Below are positions 43,301 through 51,319 of a stretch of 64,000 bases of DNA, piece by piece (position 1 is the first letter of the stretch; each line of letters begins with the position of its first letter). The DNA comes from Ostreibacterium oceani (GTDB lineage Bacteria > Pseudomonadota > Gammaproteobacteria > Cardiobacteriales > Ostreibacteriaceae). The stretch is from the NCBI RefSeq assembly GCF_009362845.1, contig NZ_WHNW01000005.1:1-64000 (forward strand). The letters run 5' to 3'. Below the pieces are notes generated by a model. It was given only the letters and a program-made list of their open reading frames with translations. It was not told the DNA's origin and made no database searches. The translations under genes were made by a program, and so were the position numbers.

Positions 43301-43956
43301 ATCCGATTGAATCATATCTCAGTGAACTCCGCGAAATCACTCAGCAGTCGTTAGCGCAGTGGCTATCGCGAATGGAAAACGAAGCATCGCCCCAATCAGG
43401 GCATAAAAGACCCCGTGGGCAACCCGTTATTCTCGCAGGATTGCTAACGGGCATTCGAGTGCGTCAAGGTCAGCGCGGAAAAATGGCATTTGCGACGATT
43501 GATGATCGCAGTGCGCGAACCGAGATTCGATTTTTTTCCGATAATTACGATAAAAACCGTGACAAATTAGCCGACGATTCGATTATTGTGGTGGTTGGCA
43601 AAGCGGTTTACGATGACTTTGCAGGCGCTTGGCGCGTGAATGGCGAGACAGTTTATGCGCTAGAGGAATTACGTGAGCAGTTTGTCACCGATGTTCAAAT
43701 TCAATGTGACCCAACGACAGCAATGCCCGAATTGCTAGAGGCGATTAAAACGCATCAATCAGCGGCAGGTGCGCAGGTGTTTTTGGCGATTCAGACAGCG
43801 CATGTCATGGGTAAATTGCAGCTGCCCAAAACGACTAGCTTGCCGTTATCGCCTGAATGCTATCAAGCGTTAACCCGTATTGTCGGCAAAGAAAACATGA
43901 AAATGCGTTATCAATTGGATGCACTTACCGCGCCTGATGAGTCGGTAAGTAAGTAG
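40312..43956 (+). CDS. dnaE: DNA polymerase III subunit alpha
   Basis: 1214 residues, replicative polymerase, about 55 longer than E. coli DnaE (1160). PHP domain starts HLRVHSEFSLSDGM (about 37-50). The palm has PVGPGRGSGAGSLVAYAL (about 385-402) and PDFDIDFCMEKR (about 427-438) with two catalytic Asp. KFDFLGLRTLT and YGFNKSHSAAYALLAYQTAW lie further down, with an OB domain near 1040-1130. The N-terminus before residue 35 has Asn/Ala repeats from 9- and 12-bp duplications (40372-40407). It lies 13 bases after rnhB in the conserved operon, and the start at 40312 is not certain. Confidence 0.97.
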   Translation: MSEVMMSAVNPLDNQRELNNATNNANNANNEITVPFAHLRVHSEFSLSDGMLRIKSLAKHAKDAGYDSIALTDINNIYGLIKFYKSALAVGIKPILGAEVYVRSQVGVHKLVLLCQNNQGYTHLCEIISAAYLSSQSNQVIAVEESVLREHAAGLIALSAAHEGLFGQHLLDGRYAEAEQVARDYQTLFEHQFYIEVQRLAKPQESTYLARALTLADKLGIPAVATNHACFLAEKDFYAHEARVCINRGDILNDDNRVKAYSEQQYLKSSTEMAAVWEDYPELLTNAHRIAQKCNVTLTLGESYLPAFANELGLSEADYLVKVAQQGLTERLQQQFVDADTIAAKRSPYDQRLAFELDVINQMGFPGYFLIVADFIQWSKENQIPVGPGRGSGAGSLVAYALKITDLDPLAYDLLFERFLNPERVSMPDFDIDFCMEKRDLVIDYVAQKYGRDKVSQIATHGTMAAKAVVRDVGRVLGYGYGFVDSIAKLIPFEIGMTLTKALDVEPELKKRYDDEEEVQTLLTLALSLEGLARNVGKHAGGVVIAPSKLTDFSALYCEPDGKSIIVQYDKDDIEAAGLVKFDFLGLRTLTIIDWALKNINDKRQSMGESIVEISKIPLDDDKTYTLLKACHTTAVFQLESSGMKDLLKRLQPDRFDDIIALVALFRPGPLQSGMVDDFINVKHGRADANYPLAELKPILAPTYGVILYQEQVMQIAQVLASYTLGEADMLRRAMGKKKPEEMAKQGALFIDGAVKNGHDQATAKYIFDLMEKFAGYGFNKSHSAAYALLAYQTAWLKTHYPQAFMAAVLSADMDNTDKIVTLIEECRQMGLTLRPPSLNESAYQFTVNAQNEIVYGLGAIKGAGEAALKTILETRQTHGAFASVTDFFLSIDLAKLNKRVLEALIKAGVFDLLTANRRFLLKNLDAYLKLAEQTAKNKKTGQNDLFGMMGLDSVATAGAGSATPAPVIETQPCDEWSAHDKLSHEKSALGLYLTGHPIESYLSELREITQQSLAQWLSRMENEASPQSGHKRPRGQPVILAGLLTGIRVRQGQRGKMAFATIDDRSARTEIRFFSDNYDKNRDKLADDSIIVVVGKAVYDDFAGAWRVNGETVYALEELREQFVTDVQIQCDPTTAMPELLEAIKTHQSAAGAQVFLAIQTAHVMGKLQLPKTTSLPLSPECYQALTRIVGKENMKMRYQLDALTAPDESVSK
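40372..40407 (+). repeat. In-frame Asn-rich repeat at the dnaE start
   Basis: AATAACGCAACG, AATAACGCG, AATAACGCG and AATAACGAA run head to tail (9- and 12-bp units) and give NNATNNANNANNE, ahead of the conserved PHP domain. Confidence 0.75.
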
Positions 43957-43994
43957 TCACACCACAGCTCCGTTGTAGCCCCGTTGCAGCGCCA

Positions 43995-44687
43995 TCAAAT
44001 AGTGGCAAATAAGTGAGGCTGTGTCTTCATATACTGCCGCGCGTCTCGCCAATCAGGCATAAAGCGCGTCATTAAGCCGTAAAAACGGGCATTATGACCA
44101 CGTTCCAGCAAGTGGGTCATCTCATGCACCACCGTTTGTTCAATGCAGGGAATTGGGTAGGCAATCAGTGCCAAATTAATCCAAATACGCTGTGCGGCGA
44201 TGTTGCATGTGCCCCAACGGGTTTTCATGTGCTTAATCCGTGCTTCGTTTACACGCACGCCCATTATGGGCTCGTAGTGTGCAATCATCGGTTCGATAAT
44301 ATCCTGTAATTGTTTGCGATAAAATCGAAGTAGGGCGTTTTGTCTATGGGTAGTATTGGTCGCTTTGTCTACGCTGGGGCATTGAACGAATAGCTGTTGG
44401 GTTTGCTGGCAATAATGGGTTGTGTGCTTTGCATGAAAATCCAGTGAGACAGGTTGCCCCAAAAACATCACCTGCTCGCCGTGGTTGTACTGCGGTTTAT
44501 TCGGTCGATGCTGCTGGGTTAGCTGTTGTCGCTTGACGTCAACCCAATGCGCTTTTTGCCGCAGTATCGCGGCAATTTCGGCATCTGGCATGTTGGTGGG
44601 TGCAGAGACTTGCAGGCAGCCATCGGCATCAAGACGCAGATAGACGTGTTTGATGGCTTTTTTGGTAATGATGGTGTCTGTTCGCAT
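43995..44687 (-). CDS. YgjP-type zinc metallopeptidase family protein (DUF45)
   Basis: 230 residues. The domain carries MKTRWGTCNIAAQRIWINL (about 152-170), then VVHEMTHLLERGHNARFYGLM (about 188-207) with the HExxH zinc motif and third His, the YgjP/DUF45 pattern. E. coli YgjP has reported nucleotide pyrophosphatase activity and the family is grouped with metal-dependent hydrolases. The N-terminal part has a VYLRLDADGCLQVSAP pattern. No signal peptide. It faces dnaE convergently, 38 bases apart. Cellular role unknown. Confidence 0.9.
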   Translation of the reverse strand: MRTDTIITKKAIKHVYLRLDADGCLQVSAPTNMPDAEIAAILRQKAHWVDVKRQQLTQQHRPNKPQYNHGEQVMFLGQPVSLDFHAKHTTHYCQQTQQLFVQCPSVDKATNTTHRQNALLRFYRKQLQDIIEPMIAHYEPIMGVRVNEARIKHMKTRWGTCNIAAQRIWINLALIAYPIPCIEQTVVHEMTHLLERGHNARFYGLMTRFMPDWRDARQYMKTQPHLFATI

Positions 44688-44982
44688 GGGTTGAAAGCTT
44701 AGTCAGTTGAATGAAATTTGGTGGTCTTGCCAAGTGTTTATTTGCTGATCACGGTTGCTAATCGTGGATTTACTTAGGCGATTTTTAAGCAGGCAATTTT
44801 ACACTGAGCGTCAGTATAAAGTCAATGAGTGGTATGGGTCGAGGCGGCATGGGGCGAGGCATAGGTGCGTTATAGATGCAATATAGACTTGTTTGAGTAG
44901 GACGTGTGCTACTGGCAAGGTCATGCCGTGAAGGTCAATGCTACGAAACGAAATGAGGTAAAATTCACGTTACGAAGATTCA
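44688..44982. other. Divergent intergenic region before rsmE
   Basis: No gene visible. It contains an imperfect 15-bp tandem duplication (GGTATGGGTCGAGGC then GGCATGGGGCGAGGC, 44831-44860). Confidence 0.5.
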
Positions 44983-45011
44983 TTGGCAGCGCACGGGCTT
45001 TGCAGTATAAT
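44983..45011 (+). promoter_or_regulatory. Sigma-70 promoter of rsmE-pilS
   Basis: TTGGCA at 44983-44988 and TATAAT at 45006-45011 are separated by 17 bases. This lies on the longest reading frame's nominal start, so translation should begin after it, at the ATG at 45040. Confidence 0.75.
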
Positions 45012-45039
45012 GACGGTTTGTTTGGTTTGGATTGATCGC

Positions 45040-45864
45040 ATGAAACGGCTTTATATCGACAGTGAGTTGTCCTTGAATCATGCAGCCGTGTTATCCGAAG
45101 CCGCGTATCATTATCTGTTTCGGGTCAACCGTATTGCGCCAGAGGCAACTATTGTGGCGTTTAATGGCGATGGCTACGATTATACGTGTCAGCTACAATT
45201 GACGGGGAAACGTCACGCACAGATAACGCCAGTGCGTGTGGAGAAAAACACCCGCGAGTCGCCATTGCATACGGTGTTGATCCAAGGTATATCAAAAGGC
45301 GAGCGCATGGATTATGTCATGCAAAAAGCAGTCGAGTTGGGGGTGAATGAAATTTACCCCGTCCTCACGGCAAGAGCGGTGGTCAAGCTAGACCAAACCC
45401 GCTTGGCGAAAAAAAACCAACATTGGCACGGTGTCGCTATCGGCGCCTGTGAGCAAAGCGGACGCGCTGTGTTACCTGAGATACATCCTGTTATGCCCTT
45501 GCAAACGGTGCTGGCCGCGCTTGCTACGCCACCAATAACCGCGCCACCAACAACCGCGCTAACCGCACAATCATCAGCCGAGCAATCATCAGCCGAGCAA
45601 GCACCCTTATCTGACTGCATTAAGTTGGTATTGCATCCCACGGCAAACGAAGCCGTGCTATCCTCGTTAGCAGAGGGCGCGGCCAAAACCTGCTGTATAT
45701 TGATTGGTCCAGAGGGCGGGTTAACCGATGCCGAGGTATCAATGGCCAGCGCAAGTGGGTTTGTCGCTTGCCAATTAGGGCATCGTATTTTACGAACTGA
45801 AACAGCAGCCGTCAGTGCGCTCACCGCGGCACAAATTTTGTGGGGAGATTTTCGTGTTTTTTAA
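45040..45864 (+). CDS. rsmE: 16S rRNA m3U1498 methyltransferase RsmE
   Basis: 274 residues from the ATG at 45040 (MKRLYIDSEL, the family start). It methylates N3 of U1498 in 16S rRNA using SAM, SPOUT fold with a knot. Motifs: VLIQGISKGERMDYVMQKAVELGV (GISKGERMD and AVELGV, about 83-104), ILIGPEGGLTDAEVSMA near 220-236 and LGHRILRTETAAVSAL near 246-261. E. coli RsmE is 243. The extra is an Ala/Thr/Pro/Ser insert near 166-186 coded by 15-bp duplications. Its last 11 bases overlap the start of pilS. Confidence 0.94.
   Translation: MKRLYIDSELSLNHAAVLSEAAYHYLFRVNRIAPEATIVAFNGDGYDYTCQLQLTGKRHAQITPVRVEKNTRESPLHTVLIQGISKGERMDYVMQKAVELGVNEIYPVLTARAVVKLDQTRLAKKNQHWHGVAIGACEQSGRAVLPEIHPVMPLQTVLAALATPPITAPPTTALTAQSSAEQSSAEQAPLSDCIKLVLHPTANEAVLSSLAEGAAKTCCILIGPEGGLTDAEVSMASASGFVACQLGHRILRTETAAVSALTAAQILWGDFRVF
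45568..45597 (+). repeat. 15-bp in-frame tandem duplication inside rsmE
   Basis: CAATCATCAGCCGAG is present twice exactly, encoding QSSAE twice. An older CGCCACCAAYAACCG-type duplication lies just before (45530-45560). Both lie in a loop insert relative to the family. Confidence 0.85.
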
Positions 45865-47596
45865 TCGTTCAAAAGATGATCCATTAGTCGAGGGTATGGA
45901 GCAATTCCCCACTTTGTTGATGGAGCCTTGGCGCGTCAATGAGTTAATCGAAGAAGAAGCCGTCATCCAGCGCCGTCGCCTCTTTCGTGCTATTGCTTGG
46001 ACGCGCATGGGTGTCGCGCTGTTGGCCTTGATTGTCTTCTTTTTTTATGGCCACCTTGATAGCGTCGTTACGGTGGTTTTATTGTGTTATATCATTTTTA
46101 TTTTTGCGTTGATGCTGCGCGGTAGCCAACACCCTGATGGCATTAATCGGTATAGCTTTTTAATGGCGATTTTCGATTTGTCGTTACTGAGTTATTTTAT
46201 TGTGATTAATGATAGCAAAGCGGAAATTGGTTTTTTGTTTTTGAGTGTGCTGTTGAGTGCGATGTTGATGCCGTTTGGTCGTTTGTTAATTATCGTGACA
46301 TTGGCGGCATTGTCGATTGCCATTGGCAGTATGAAAAGCGTGATTAATCAGTTTTATTGGCCATTTTCTGCACAAAACTGGTGGGATATTTTGCAGACAC
46401 AATCGCATCTGTTTTTGCCCAGCGAAAATTTACAAGCCATCCTGGCGATGGTGGTTGGGATTTTTGTGACGGCGGTGGTTGCGAATCGTTTGGCGAGTTG
46501 GTCGTTTCGTAACGAGGTTAAAGCACAGTTTCGTTATAAACAAGTACGCCATGTGTTGTCGTTTAACCGTTCAATTATCGAACACTTAAAGTCTGGTGTA
46601 CTGGTCTTGACCGCGGATGCGAAGATTATTAGCATTAATCAGCGCGCTATTGAGTTGTTGAACCTCAGCAGCACGCAGGCGATTATTCACTTGCGTGATT
46701 TATCAATTGACTTAGCAAGGCGCTATCAGCATTGGCTGAGTAGTGGTATCGAAGCCCCGATGCCGTATCGACACAATGAAGGCGCACAAGAGGTATCGGT
46801 GTCCTTTTCGGGGTTTGGCCAAGCCGAGCAGCGTTCGGTGGTTATGATGAATCTAGAGAGCGTCAATGAATCGTTGCAACAGGCCCAAGAGGCGAAACTA
46901 CAATCCTTAGGCCGCTTGACTGCAGGTGTTGCGCATGAAATTCGTAATCCATTGTCTTCAATTAGTTCTGCAGCGCAACTGCTGGGTGAGACGGCAGAAA
47001 ACCCACAGCAAAAAAAGCTGACCAACATGATTGTGACAAACGTCAAACGAACCAATCAAATTATCAGTGATATTTTGGGGTTATTCAAAGAGACCCAATC
47101 ACGCCGCGAATTATTGTCGGTTAATGAGACCTTGACACAATTTTGTCAGGATTTTTCACTCGCCAACAGTGAACGACGATTTGAGATTTATGTCACGGGT
47201 GAGAAAGATTTATCGTTGTATTTTATGTTTGATGCGGGGCAGTTTGACCAAGTGCTGTGGAATTTGGCGCAAAATGCGTTGAAATATGCTGGCGTAGATA
47301 ATCTAATTATTACGTTGCAGTATCAATTGGCACCGTCACGGAAAAATATCTATATTGATGTGATTGATAATGGCAAAGGCATTCCTGCCGAAAAAATCCC
47401 GCATATCTTTGAGCCGTTTTACACGGGTGGCACGAGCGGGTCGGGTTTGGGGCTTTATTTGGTTCGTGAGCTTTGTAGCGCGAATAATGCGAATATTGTC
47501 TTTATGCCTTTTGAAGGTGATGATGCCTTTGGTGCGCGTTTTCGCATTGTAACGCAGACGTTTTTTTCTAAAAACACAAAGCCCAAAGCAGGCTAA
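45854..47596 (+). CDS. pilS: PilS-like sensor histidine kinase
   Basis: 580 residues from a GTG at 45854 with GGGGAG seven bases before it. The frame is open 13 codons earlier but without a site. Six membrane segments (about 47-205) resemble PilS, which senses pilin levels in the membrane. Then a PAS-type segment (about 220-330), phospho-acceptor GVAHEIRNPLSSISSAA (about 357-373) and HATPase motifs NLAQNALKYAG, DNGKGIPAEKIPHIFEPFYT and GSGLGLYLVREL near the end. Paired with the sigma-54 regulator 126 bases downstream. In related bacteria PilS/PilR controls pilA and type IV pili. No pilin gene is in the window. Confidence 0.88.
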   Translation: MFFNRSKDDPLVEGMEQFPTLLMEPWRVNELIEEEAVIQRRRLFRAIAWTRMGVALLALIVFFFYGHLDSVVTVVLLCYIIFIFALMLRGSQHPDGINRYSFLMAIFDLSLLSYFIVINDSKAEIGFLFLSVLLSAMLMPFGRLLIIVTLAALSIAIGSMKSVINQFYWPFSAQNWWDILQTQSHLFLPSENLQAILAMVVGIFVTAVVANRLASWSFRNEVKAQFRYKQVRHVLSFNRSIIEHLKSGVLVLTADAKIISINQRAIELLNLSSTQAIIHLRDLSIDLARRYQHWLSSGIEAPMPYRHNEGAQEVSVSFSGFGQAEQRSVVMMNLESVNESLQQAQEAKLQSLGRLTAGVAHEIRNPLSSISSAAQLLGETAENPQQKKLTNMIVTNVKRTNQIISDILGLFKETQSRRELLSVNETLTQFCQDFSLANSERRFEIYVTGEKDLSLYFMFDAGQFDQVLWNLAQNALKYAGVDNLIITLQYQLAPSRKNIYIDVIDNGKGIPAEKIPHIFEPFYTGGTSGSGLGLYLVRELCSANNANIVFMPFEGDDAFGARFRIVTQTFFSKNTKPKAG

Positions 47597-47641
47597 AATG
47601 CCGTATAATGGCTATGATTGAGCGTCGTGATTAAAATTCGT

Positions 47642-47669
47642 GATTAAGATAAAGCGATTAAGATAAAGC
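47642..47669. repeat. 14-bp perfect tandem duplication between pilS and pilR
   Basis: GATTAAGATAAAGC twice exactly, with a related CGTGATTAA pair just before. It lies in the leader of pilR. A TATAAT at 47604-47609 could be a -10 for a separate pilR promoter. Confidence 0.8.
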
Positions 47670-47722
47670 GATTAGTAAGTAAACTAAGTCTGCATGTAAT
47701 GCACCCAAATTGTTAGGAAGCC

Positions 47723-49357
47723 ATGAGCAAAAAAACGGCAACAGCACTCATCGTCGATGATGAACAAGACATTCGTGAAGTAATCGAAATGGCCTTTATG
47801 GGCATTGGCATTGACGCGGTGTTAGCACCGACGTTAAAAGAAGGCATTCGTTTGCTGAAAAAACACGAACAAATTGATTTTTGTATCACTGATATGCGAT
47901 TGCCTGATGGGGATGGGTTGGATTTAGTCAAATATATTCAGCGCCATTTTCCGCAATTGCCAGTCTGTGTGATTACTGCGCATGGTAATGTTGAGTTAGC
48001 GGTCAAAGCATTAAAACTCGGTGCGTTTGATTTTGTGAACAAGCCGTTTGACCTTGACCAGCTGCGCTCGATGGCCAAATCGGCAATGACCTTAGTTGAT
48101 ACAAAAGATGCACACAATAGCGACGATGGTATCGCCGCCAACACCAACGATGCAGGTCAGTCGCCGCGTCACGCAAGTGCGGTTAATATTATCGGCGACT
48201 CTGCTGTTATGAAAAAATTGGACGCGGTGATTAAAAAACTGGCGCGTTCACAAGCGCCTGTGTTTATCTATGGCGAATCCGGCACAGGAAAGGAATTGGT
48301 TGCGCGCAGTATCCATGCGCAATCGGCGCGGCGCAACGGTCCATTTGTCCCGGTTAATTGCGGTGCTATCCCTGAGAATTTGGTCGAAAGTGAATTTTTT
48401 GGCTATAAAAAAGGTGCATTTACTGGCGCAGATAAGGATTATCCTGGGTTATTTGTGTCGGCCAATGGCGGTACGATATTTTTGGATGAAGTGGCAGATT
48501 TGCCCTTATCGATGCAGGTCAAACTGCTACGCGCAATCCAAGAAAAAGCCATACGCCCGATAGGGGGCAACCGCGAGCTAGCGATTGATGTGCGAATTCT
48601 ATCGGCAACGCATAAAAACCTCGAAAAAATGGTGGAATCCCATGAATTTAGAGAAGACTTATACTACCGACTCAATGTAATATCGCTAGGTATTCCACCG
48701 CTGAGACGGCGTAATGGCGATATTGCCCTGCTGGCTGAATTCATTATTAAAAAAATGACCCAATCGTTAGGGAGTGATACGATTGTTTTATCGGATTGTG
48801 CGATTGACAAACTAATGGCGTATGATTTTCCGGGTAATGTGCGCGAGTTAGAAAATATCCTTGAGCGCGCCGCCACGTTTTGCGAACATCAAACCATTAC
48901 CGAGGCAGACATTCATTTAACCAGCCAAATGATCGAAGGCGAAGATAGCCTGAGTATTGATTTGAACGCAGCAATGGATACTGATTCACCTGTGGTGCCA
49001 GAGACTAAAGGGCAGCAGGCGAATCAAGCGCGGGTTTCCTCACAAACTGATCCGCAAAAACATCCACAGGCACAAAATGCAGGGCAGCAAAATGGCGCAC
49101 AAACAAGTGTAAAAACAAATATGCAAACTCATCTGCAAACTCATCTACAAACGACAGAAAGCCCTCGCGATGATACCCATACCATCGATGTTGACGCGTT
49201 GCCCAATGATTTAGATGCCTATCTTGAATCAATCGAGAAAAAAGCCATCCTTTCAGCATTAAAAGCAACCGATTACAATAAAACCAAAGCGGCAGAAAAA
49301 CTGGGGATTAGCTTTCGCGCATTTCGCTATAAATTACAGAAATATGACATTAAATAA
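47723..49357 (+). CDS. pilR: PilR-like sigma-54-dependent response regulator
   Basis: 544 residues. Receiver domain: IVDDEQDIRE, CITDMRLPDGDGLD (phosphorylated Asp near 55) and a Lys near 105. AAA+ domain: GESGTGKELVARSIH (about 184-198, Walker A), GAFTGADKDYPG (about 232, sigma-54 contact loop), TIFLDEVADLPLS (Walker B) and FREDLYYRLNVI. C-terminal Fis-type helix-turn-helix: KATDYNKTKAAEKLGISFRAF. The linker (about 425-480) is Gln/Thr/Asn-rich with 12-bp duplications. Should activate sigma-54 promoters with IHF bending; a known target is pilA. Follows pilS. Paralogues such as NtrC cannot be excluded, but the neighbouring six-TM kinase favours PilR. Confidence 0.88.
   Translation: MSKKTATALIVDDEQDIREVIEMAFMGIGIDAVLAPTLKEGIRLLKKHEQIDFCITDMRLPDGDGLDLVKYIQRHFPQLPVCVITAHGNVELAVKALKLGAFDFVNKPFDLDQLRSMAKSAMTLVDTKDAHNSDDGIAANTNDAGQSPRHASAVNIIGDSAVMKKLDAVIKKLARSQAPVFIYGESGTGKELVARSIHAQSARRNGPFVPVNCGAIPENLVESEFFGYKKGAFTGADKDYPGLFVSANGGTIFLDEVADLPLSMQVKLLRAIQEKAIRPIGGNRELAIDVRILSATHKNLEKMVESHEFREDLYYRLNVISLGIPPLRRRNGDIALLAEFIIKKMTQSLGSDTIVLSDCAIDKLMAYDFPGNVRELENILERAATFCEHQTITEADIHLTSQMIEGEDSLSIDLNAAMDTDSPVVPETKGQQANQARVSSQTDPQKHPQAQNAGQQNGAQTSVKTNMQTHLQTHLQTTESPRDDTHTIDVDALPNDLDAYLESIEKKAILSALKATDYNKTKAAEKLGISFRAFRYKLQKYDIK
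49121..49156 (+). repeat. 12-bp in-frame repeats in the pilR linker
   Basis: ATGCAAACTCAT, CTGCAAACTCAT and CTACAAACGACA follow at 12-bp period, encoding MQTH, LQTH and LQTT in the low-complexity linker between ATPase and DNA-binding domain. Confidence 0.75.
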
Positions 49358-49402
49358 GTTGATTTCCCCTACTTTACAATACATCCGTTCGCGGTGCGCT
49401 GA

Positions 49403-49439
49403 CGCAAAAAACACGTTCGTCGCAAAAAAACACGCTCGT
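49403..49439. repeat. 18/19-bp tandem duplication upstream of murB
   Basis: CGCAAAAAACACGTTCGT is followed by CGCAAAAAAACACGCTCGT and then CGCAAA. The duplication lies directly before the murB start at 49463. Confidence 0.75.
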
Positions 49440-49462
49440 CGCAAAGGCATGCACCCACTAAT

Positions 49463-50536
49463 ATGCGCTCACTGACCACAATGCAAACGCCGGTTCAGGC
49501 AGACAACATTATTTACTTAACGTCGCACCAGCAATTGACGGCCTTAGTCGAACAGCTATCACCGCCTTTTGTTGTCTTAGGTGAGGGGTCGAATGTCGTT
49601 TTTGTCGGAGATTATTCTGGTACCGTGGTTGTTAATCAGCTACCTGGTGTAACGATTATCGATGATAACGAATCAACGGTAACGGTGCTTGCTGGTGCGG
49701 GTGAAAATTGGCATCATTTTGTTTGTCAGATGGCGGCGGCTGGTTATCACGGGCTGGAAAATCTAGCATTAATTCCGGGTACCGTGGGGGCGGCACCAGT
49801 GCAAAATATCGGGGCTTATGGTGTTGAGGTCTGTGAATTCATCGACTGGGTGGATGCTTTTGACTGGGTTGAGAAAAAATGGGTTAAGCTGTCTGCTGAT
49901 GCCTGTCAGTTCGGCTATCGTGATAGCCTTTTTAAGCAAACAGCTCAACCAGACCGCTATCTGATTACCGCCGTTGCTTTTACCCTAAAAAAAACGTTTG
50001 AACCGGTGTTGACTTATCGTGAAGTGAATGCATGGTTTGCCGAGCAACCACCACAAGACGGAAACGCATTATTGTCTGCCATTGTCAGCATCCGCCAAGC
50101 CAAACTGCCTGACTATCGCTGTACACCAAACGCAGGTAGCTTTTTTAAAAATCCTGTCATTAGTGGTGCGCAGTATCGATTATTACAGGCAAATTACCCA
50201 CAAATACCGGGCTTTTTGCAGCCAATCACTCACGCTATGCCAGAAAATTCTGGGACTGATAATAGCGAACCGAACGTCAAAATCCCTGCCGCGTGGTTAA
50301 TCGAGCAGATAGGCTTTAAGGGCATGGTTAAAGAAACGGGTGCGGGTGTTTATGAAAAACATGCCCTGATTTTGGTCAATACTGGGCAGGCGACGGGCAA
50401 AGCGATTTATGATTTGGCCCAAGAAATTAGGCAAAGCGTTGCCAAAACGTTTACAATAAATTTGCTACCCGAAGTGCGATTTATTGGTGATTTTGGGGGC
50501 GAGTTTGAGGGCGAGTTTGGGCGTAATGTCGGGTGA
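49463..50536 (+). CDS. murB: UDP-N-acetylenolpyruvoylglucosamine reductase
   Basis: 357 residues. FAD enzyme that reduces the enolpyruvyl ether to UDP-MurNAc, a committed step of peptidoglycan synthesis. Motifs: PFVVLGEGSNVVF near 34-46, LENLALIPGTVGAAPVQNIGAYG (about 98-120), FGYRDSLFK near 155-163, PNAGSFFKNPVI (about 222-233, catalytic Ser) and LPEVRFIGD near the end with the catalytic Glu. It has the type I MurB extra loop. The last residues (GGEFEGEFGRNVG) come from a 12-bp duplication after the usual end. It starts at an ATG without a strong Shine-Dalgarno site. Confidence 0.95.
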   Translation: MRSLTTMQTPVQADNIIYLTSHQQLTALVEQLSPPFVVLGEGSNVVFVGDYSGTVVVNQLPGVTIIDDNESTVTVLAGAGENWHHFVCQMAAAGYHGLENLALIPGTVGAAPVQNIGAYGVEVCEFIDWVDAFDWVEKKWVKLSADACQFGYRDSLFKQTAQPDRYLITAVAFTLKKTFEPVLTYREVNAWFAEQPPQDGNALLSAIVSIRQAKLPDYRCTPNAGSFFKNPVISGAQYRLLQANYPQIPGFLQPITHAMPENSGTDNSEPNVKIPAAWLIEQIGFKGMVKETGAGVYEKHALILVNTGQATGKAIYDLAQEIRQSVAKTFTINLLPEVRFIGDFGGEFEGEFGRNVG

Positions 50537-50632
50537 GTTGAGCGTAAATTCAGCACAGAATAACTAGTGGGGAGCAATGAATAGACAAAGCAAAATCAAA
50601 TGGTCACGTAAAGAAATAAGGGGTAATAGCTA

Positions 50633-51307
50633 ATGATGCATGACGTTTCTGCGGTTATTTTTGACATGGATGGGGTTATTTTTGACTCCGAGCAAGTCTA
50701 TTACGATGCTTTTTTTATCGTGGCTAAAGAGCACGGACTCATGGCGACAGACGCCATGGTCAGAGAATTTGCGGGCAAGTCAAAATCAGGATGCCAGTTG
50801 ATTTTACAAAACTTATTAGACAATGATTTGGAAAAAACACAGCAGTTTTGGCAAGATTGGGGGCGCGCTCGTGATGCCTTATTACATGACAACGGCATGC
50901 CATTTAAGTCTGGTTTTGTCGAGCTACTGCAATCGATTACTGCCACAAACCGCGATGTAGCGATTGTGACATCGGCTGAGCGTGCGGATTTAGAGGATAA
51001 CTTTCGTCGGACGAATACCACGTTGCTTGATACTTTCAAACATATCGTCACGATTGAAGCGGTAAAGCAGCCCAAGCCCCACCCAGAACCCTATGACAAA
51101 GCCATGCGTTATTTAGGTTATGCCCCTGAAAATTGCGTGGTGATTGAGGACTCAATTCCTGGGGTTAGTGCGGCGTTAGCCGCCAACGCTCAGACCATCA
51201 TGATTAATGATTATATGCAACCTGAGCCATCGCTCAGGGCGAGGTTGCTTCATTATGCAACGCATCACCAAGACATTTTGCAGTTTATGCAAACCAACGG
51301 CTTGTAA
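50633..51307 (+). CDS. HAD superfamily hydrolase (beta-phosphoglucomutase/phosphatase-like)
   Basis: 224 residues. The HAD motifs are clear: FDMDGVIFDSEQVYYDAF (nucleophile Asp, motif I, near 12), VTSAERADLEDNFRR (motif II region), KPHPEPYDKAMRYLG (motif III Lys) and VVIEDSIPGVSAALAA (motif IV). The helical cap after motif I is of the phosphoglycolate phosphatase or beta-phosphoglucomutase type. Substrate unknown. Probable RBS AAGGGG lies upstream. It ends 12 bases before ubiE and is probably cotranscribed with it. Confidence 0.9.
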   Translation: MMHDVSAVIFDMDGVIFDSEQVYYDAFFIVAKEHGLMATDAMVREFAGKSKSGCQLILQNLLDNDLEKTQQFWQDWGRARDALLHDNGMPFKSGFVELLQSITATNRDVAIVTSAERADLEDNFRRTNTTLLDTFKHIVTIEAVKQPKPHPEPYDKAMRYLGYAPENCVVIEDSIPGVSAALAANAQTIMINDYMQPEPSLRARLLHYATHHQDILQFMQTNGL

Positions 51308-51319
51308 CGGAGAAAAACC

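Noticed and set aside
44983-45039. RsmE start at 44983
   Set aside because: The region is a promoter (TTGGCA-17-TATAAT) and the family N-terminus begins at 45040.
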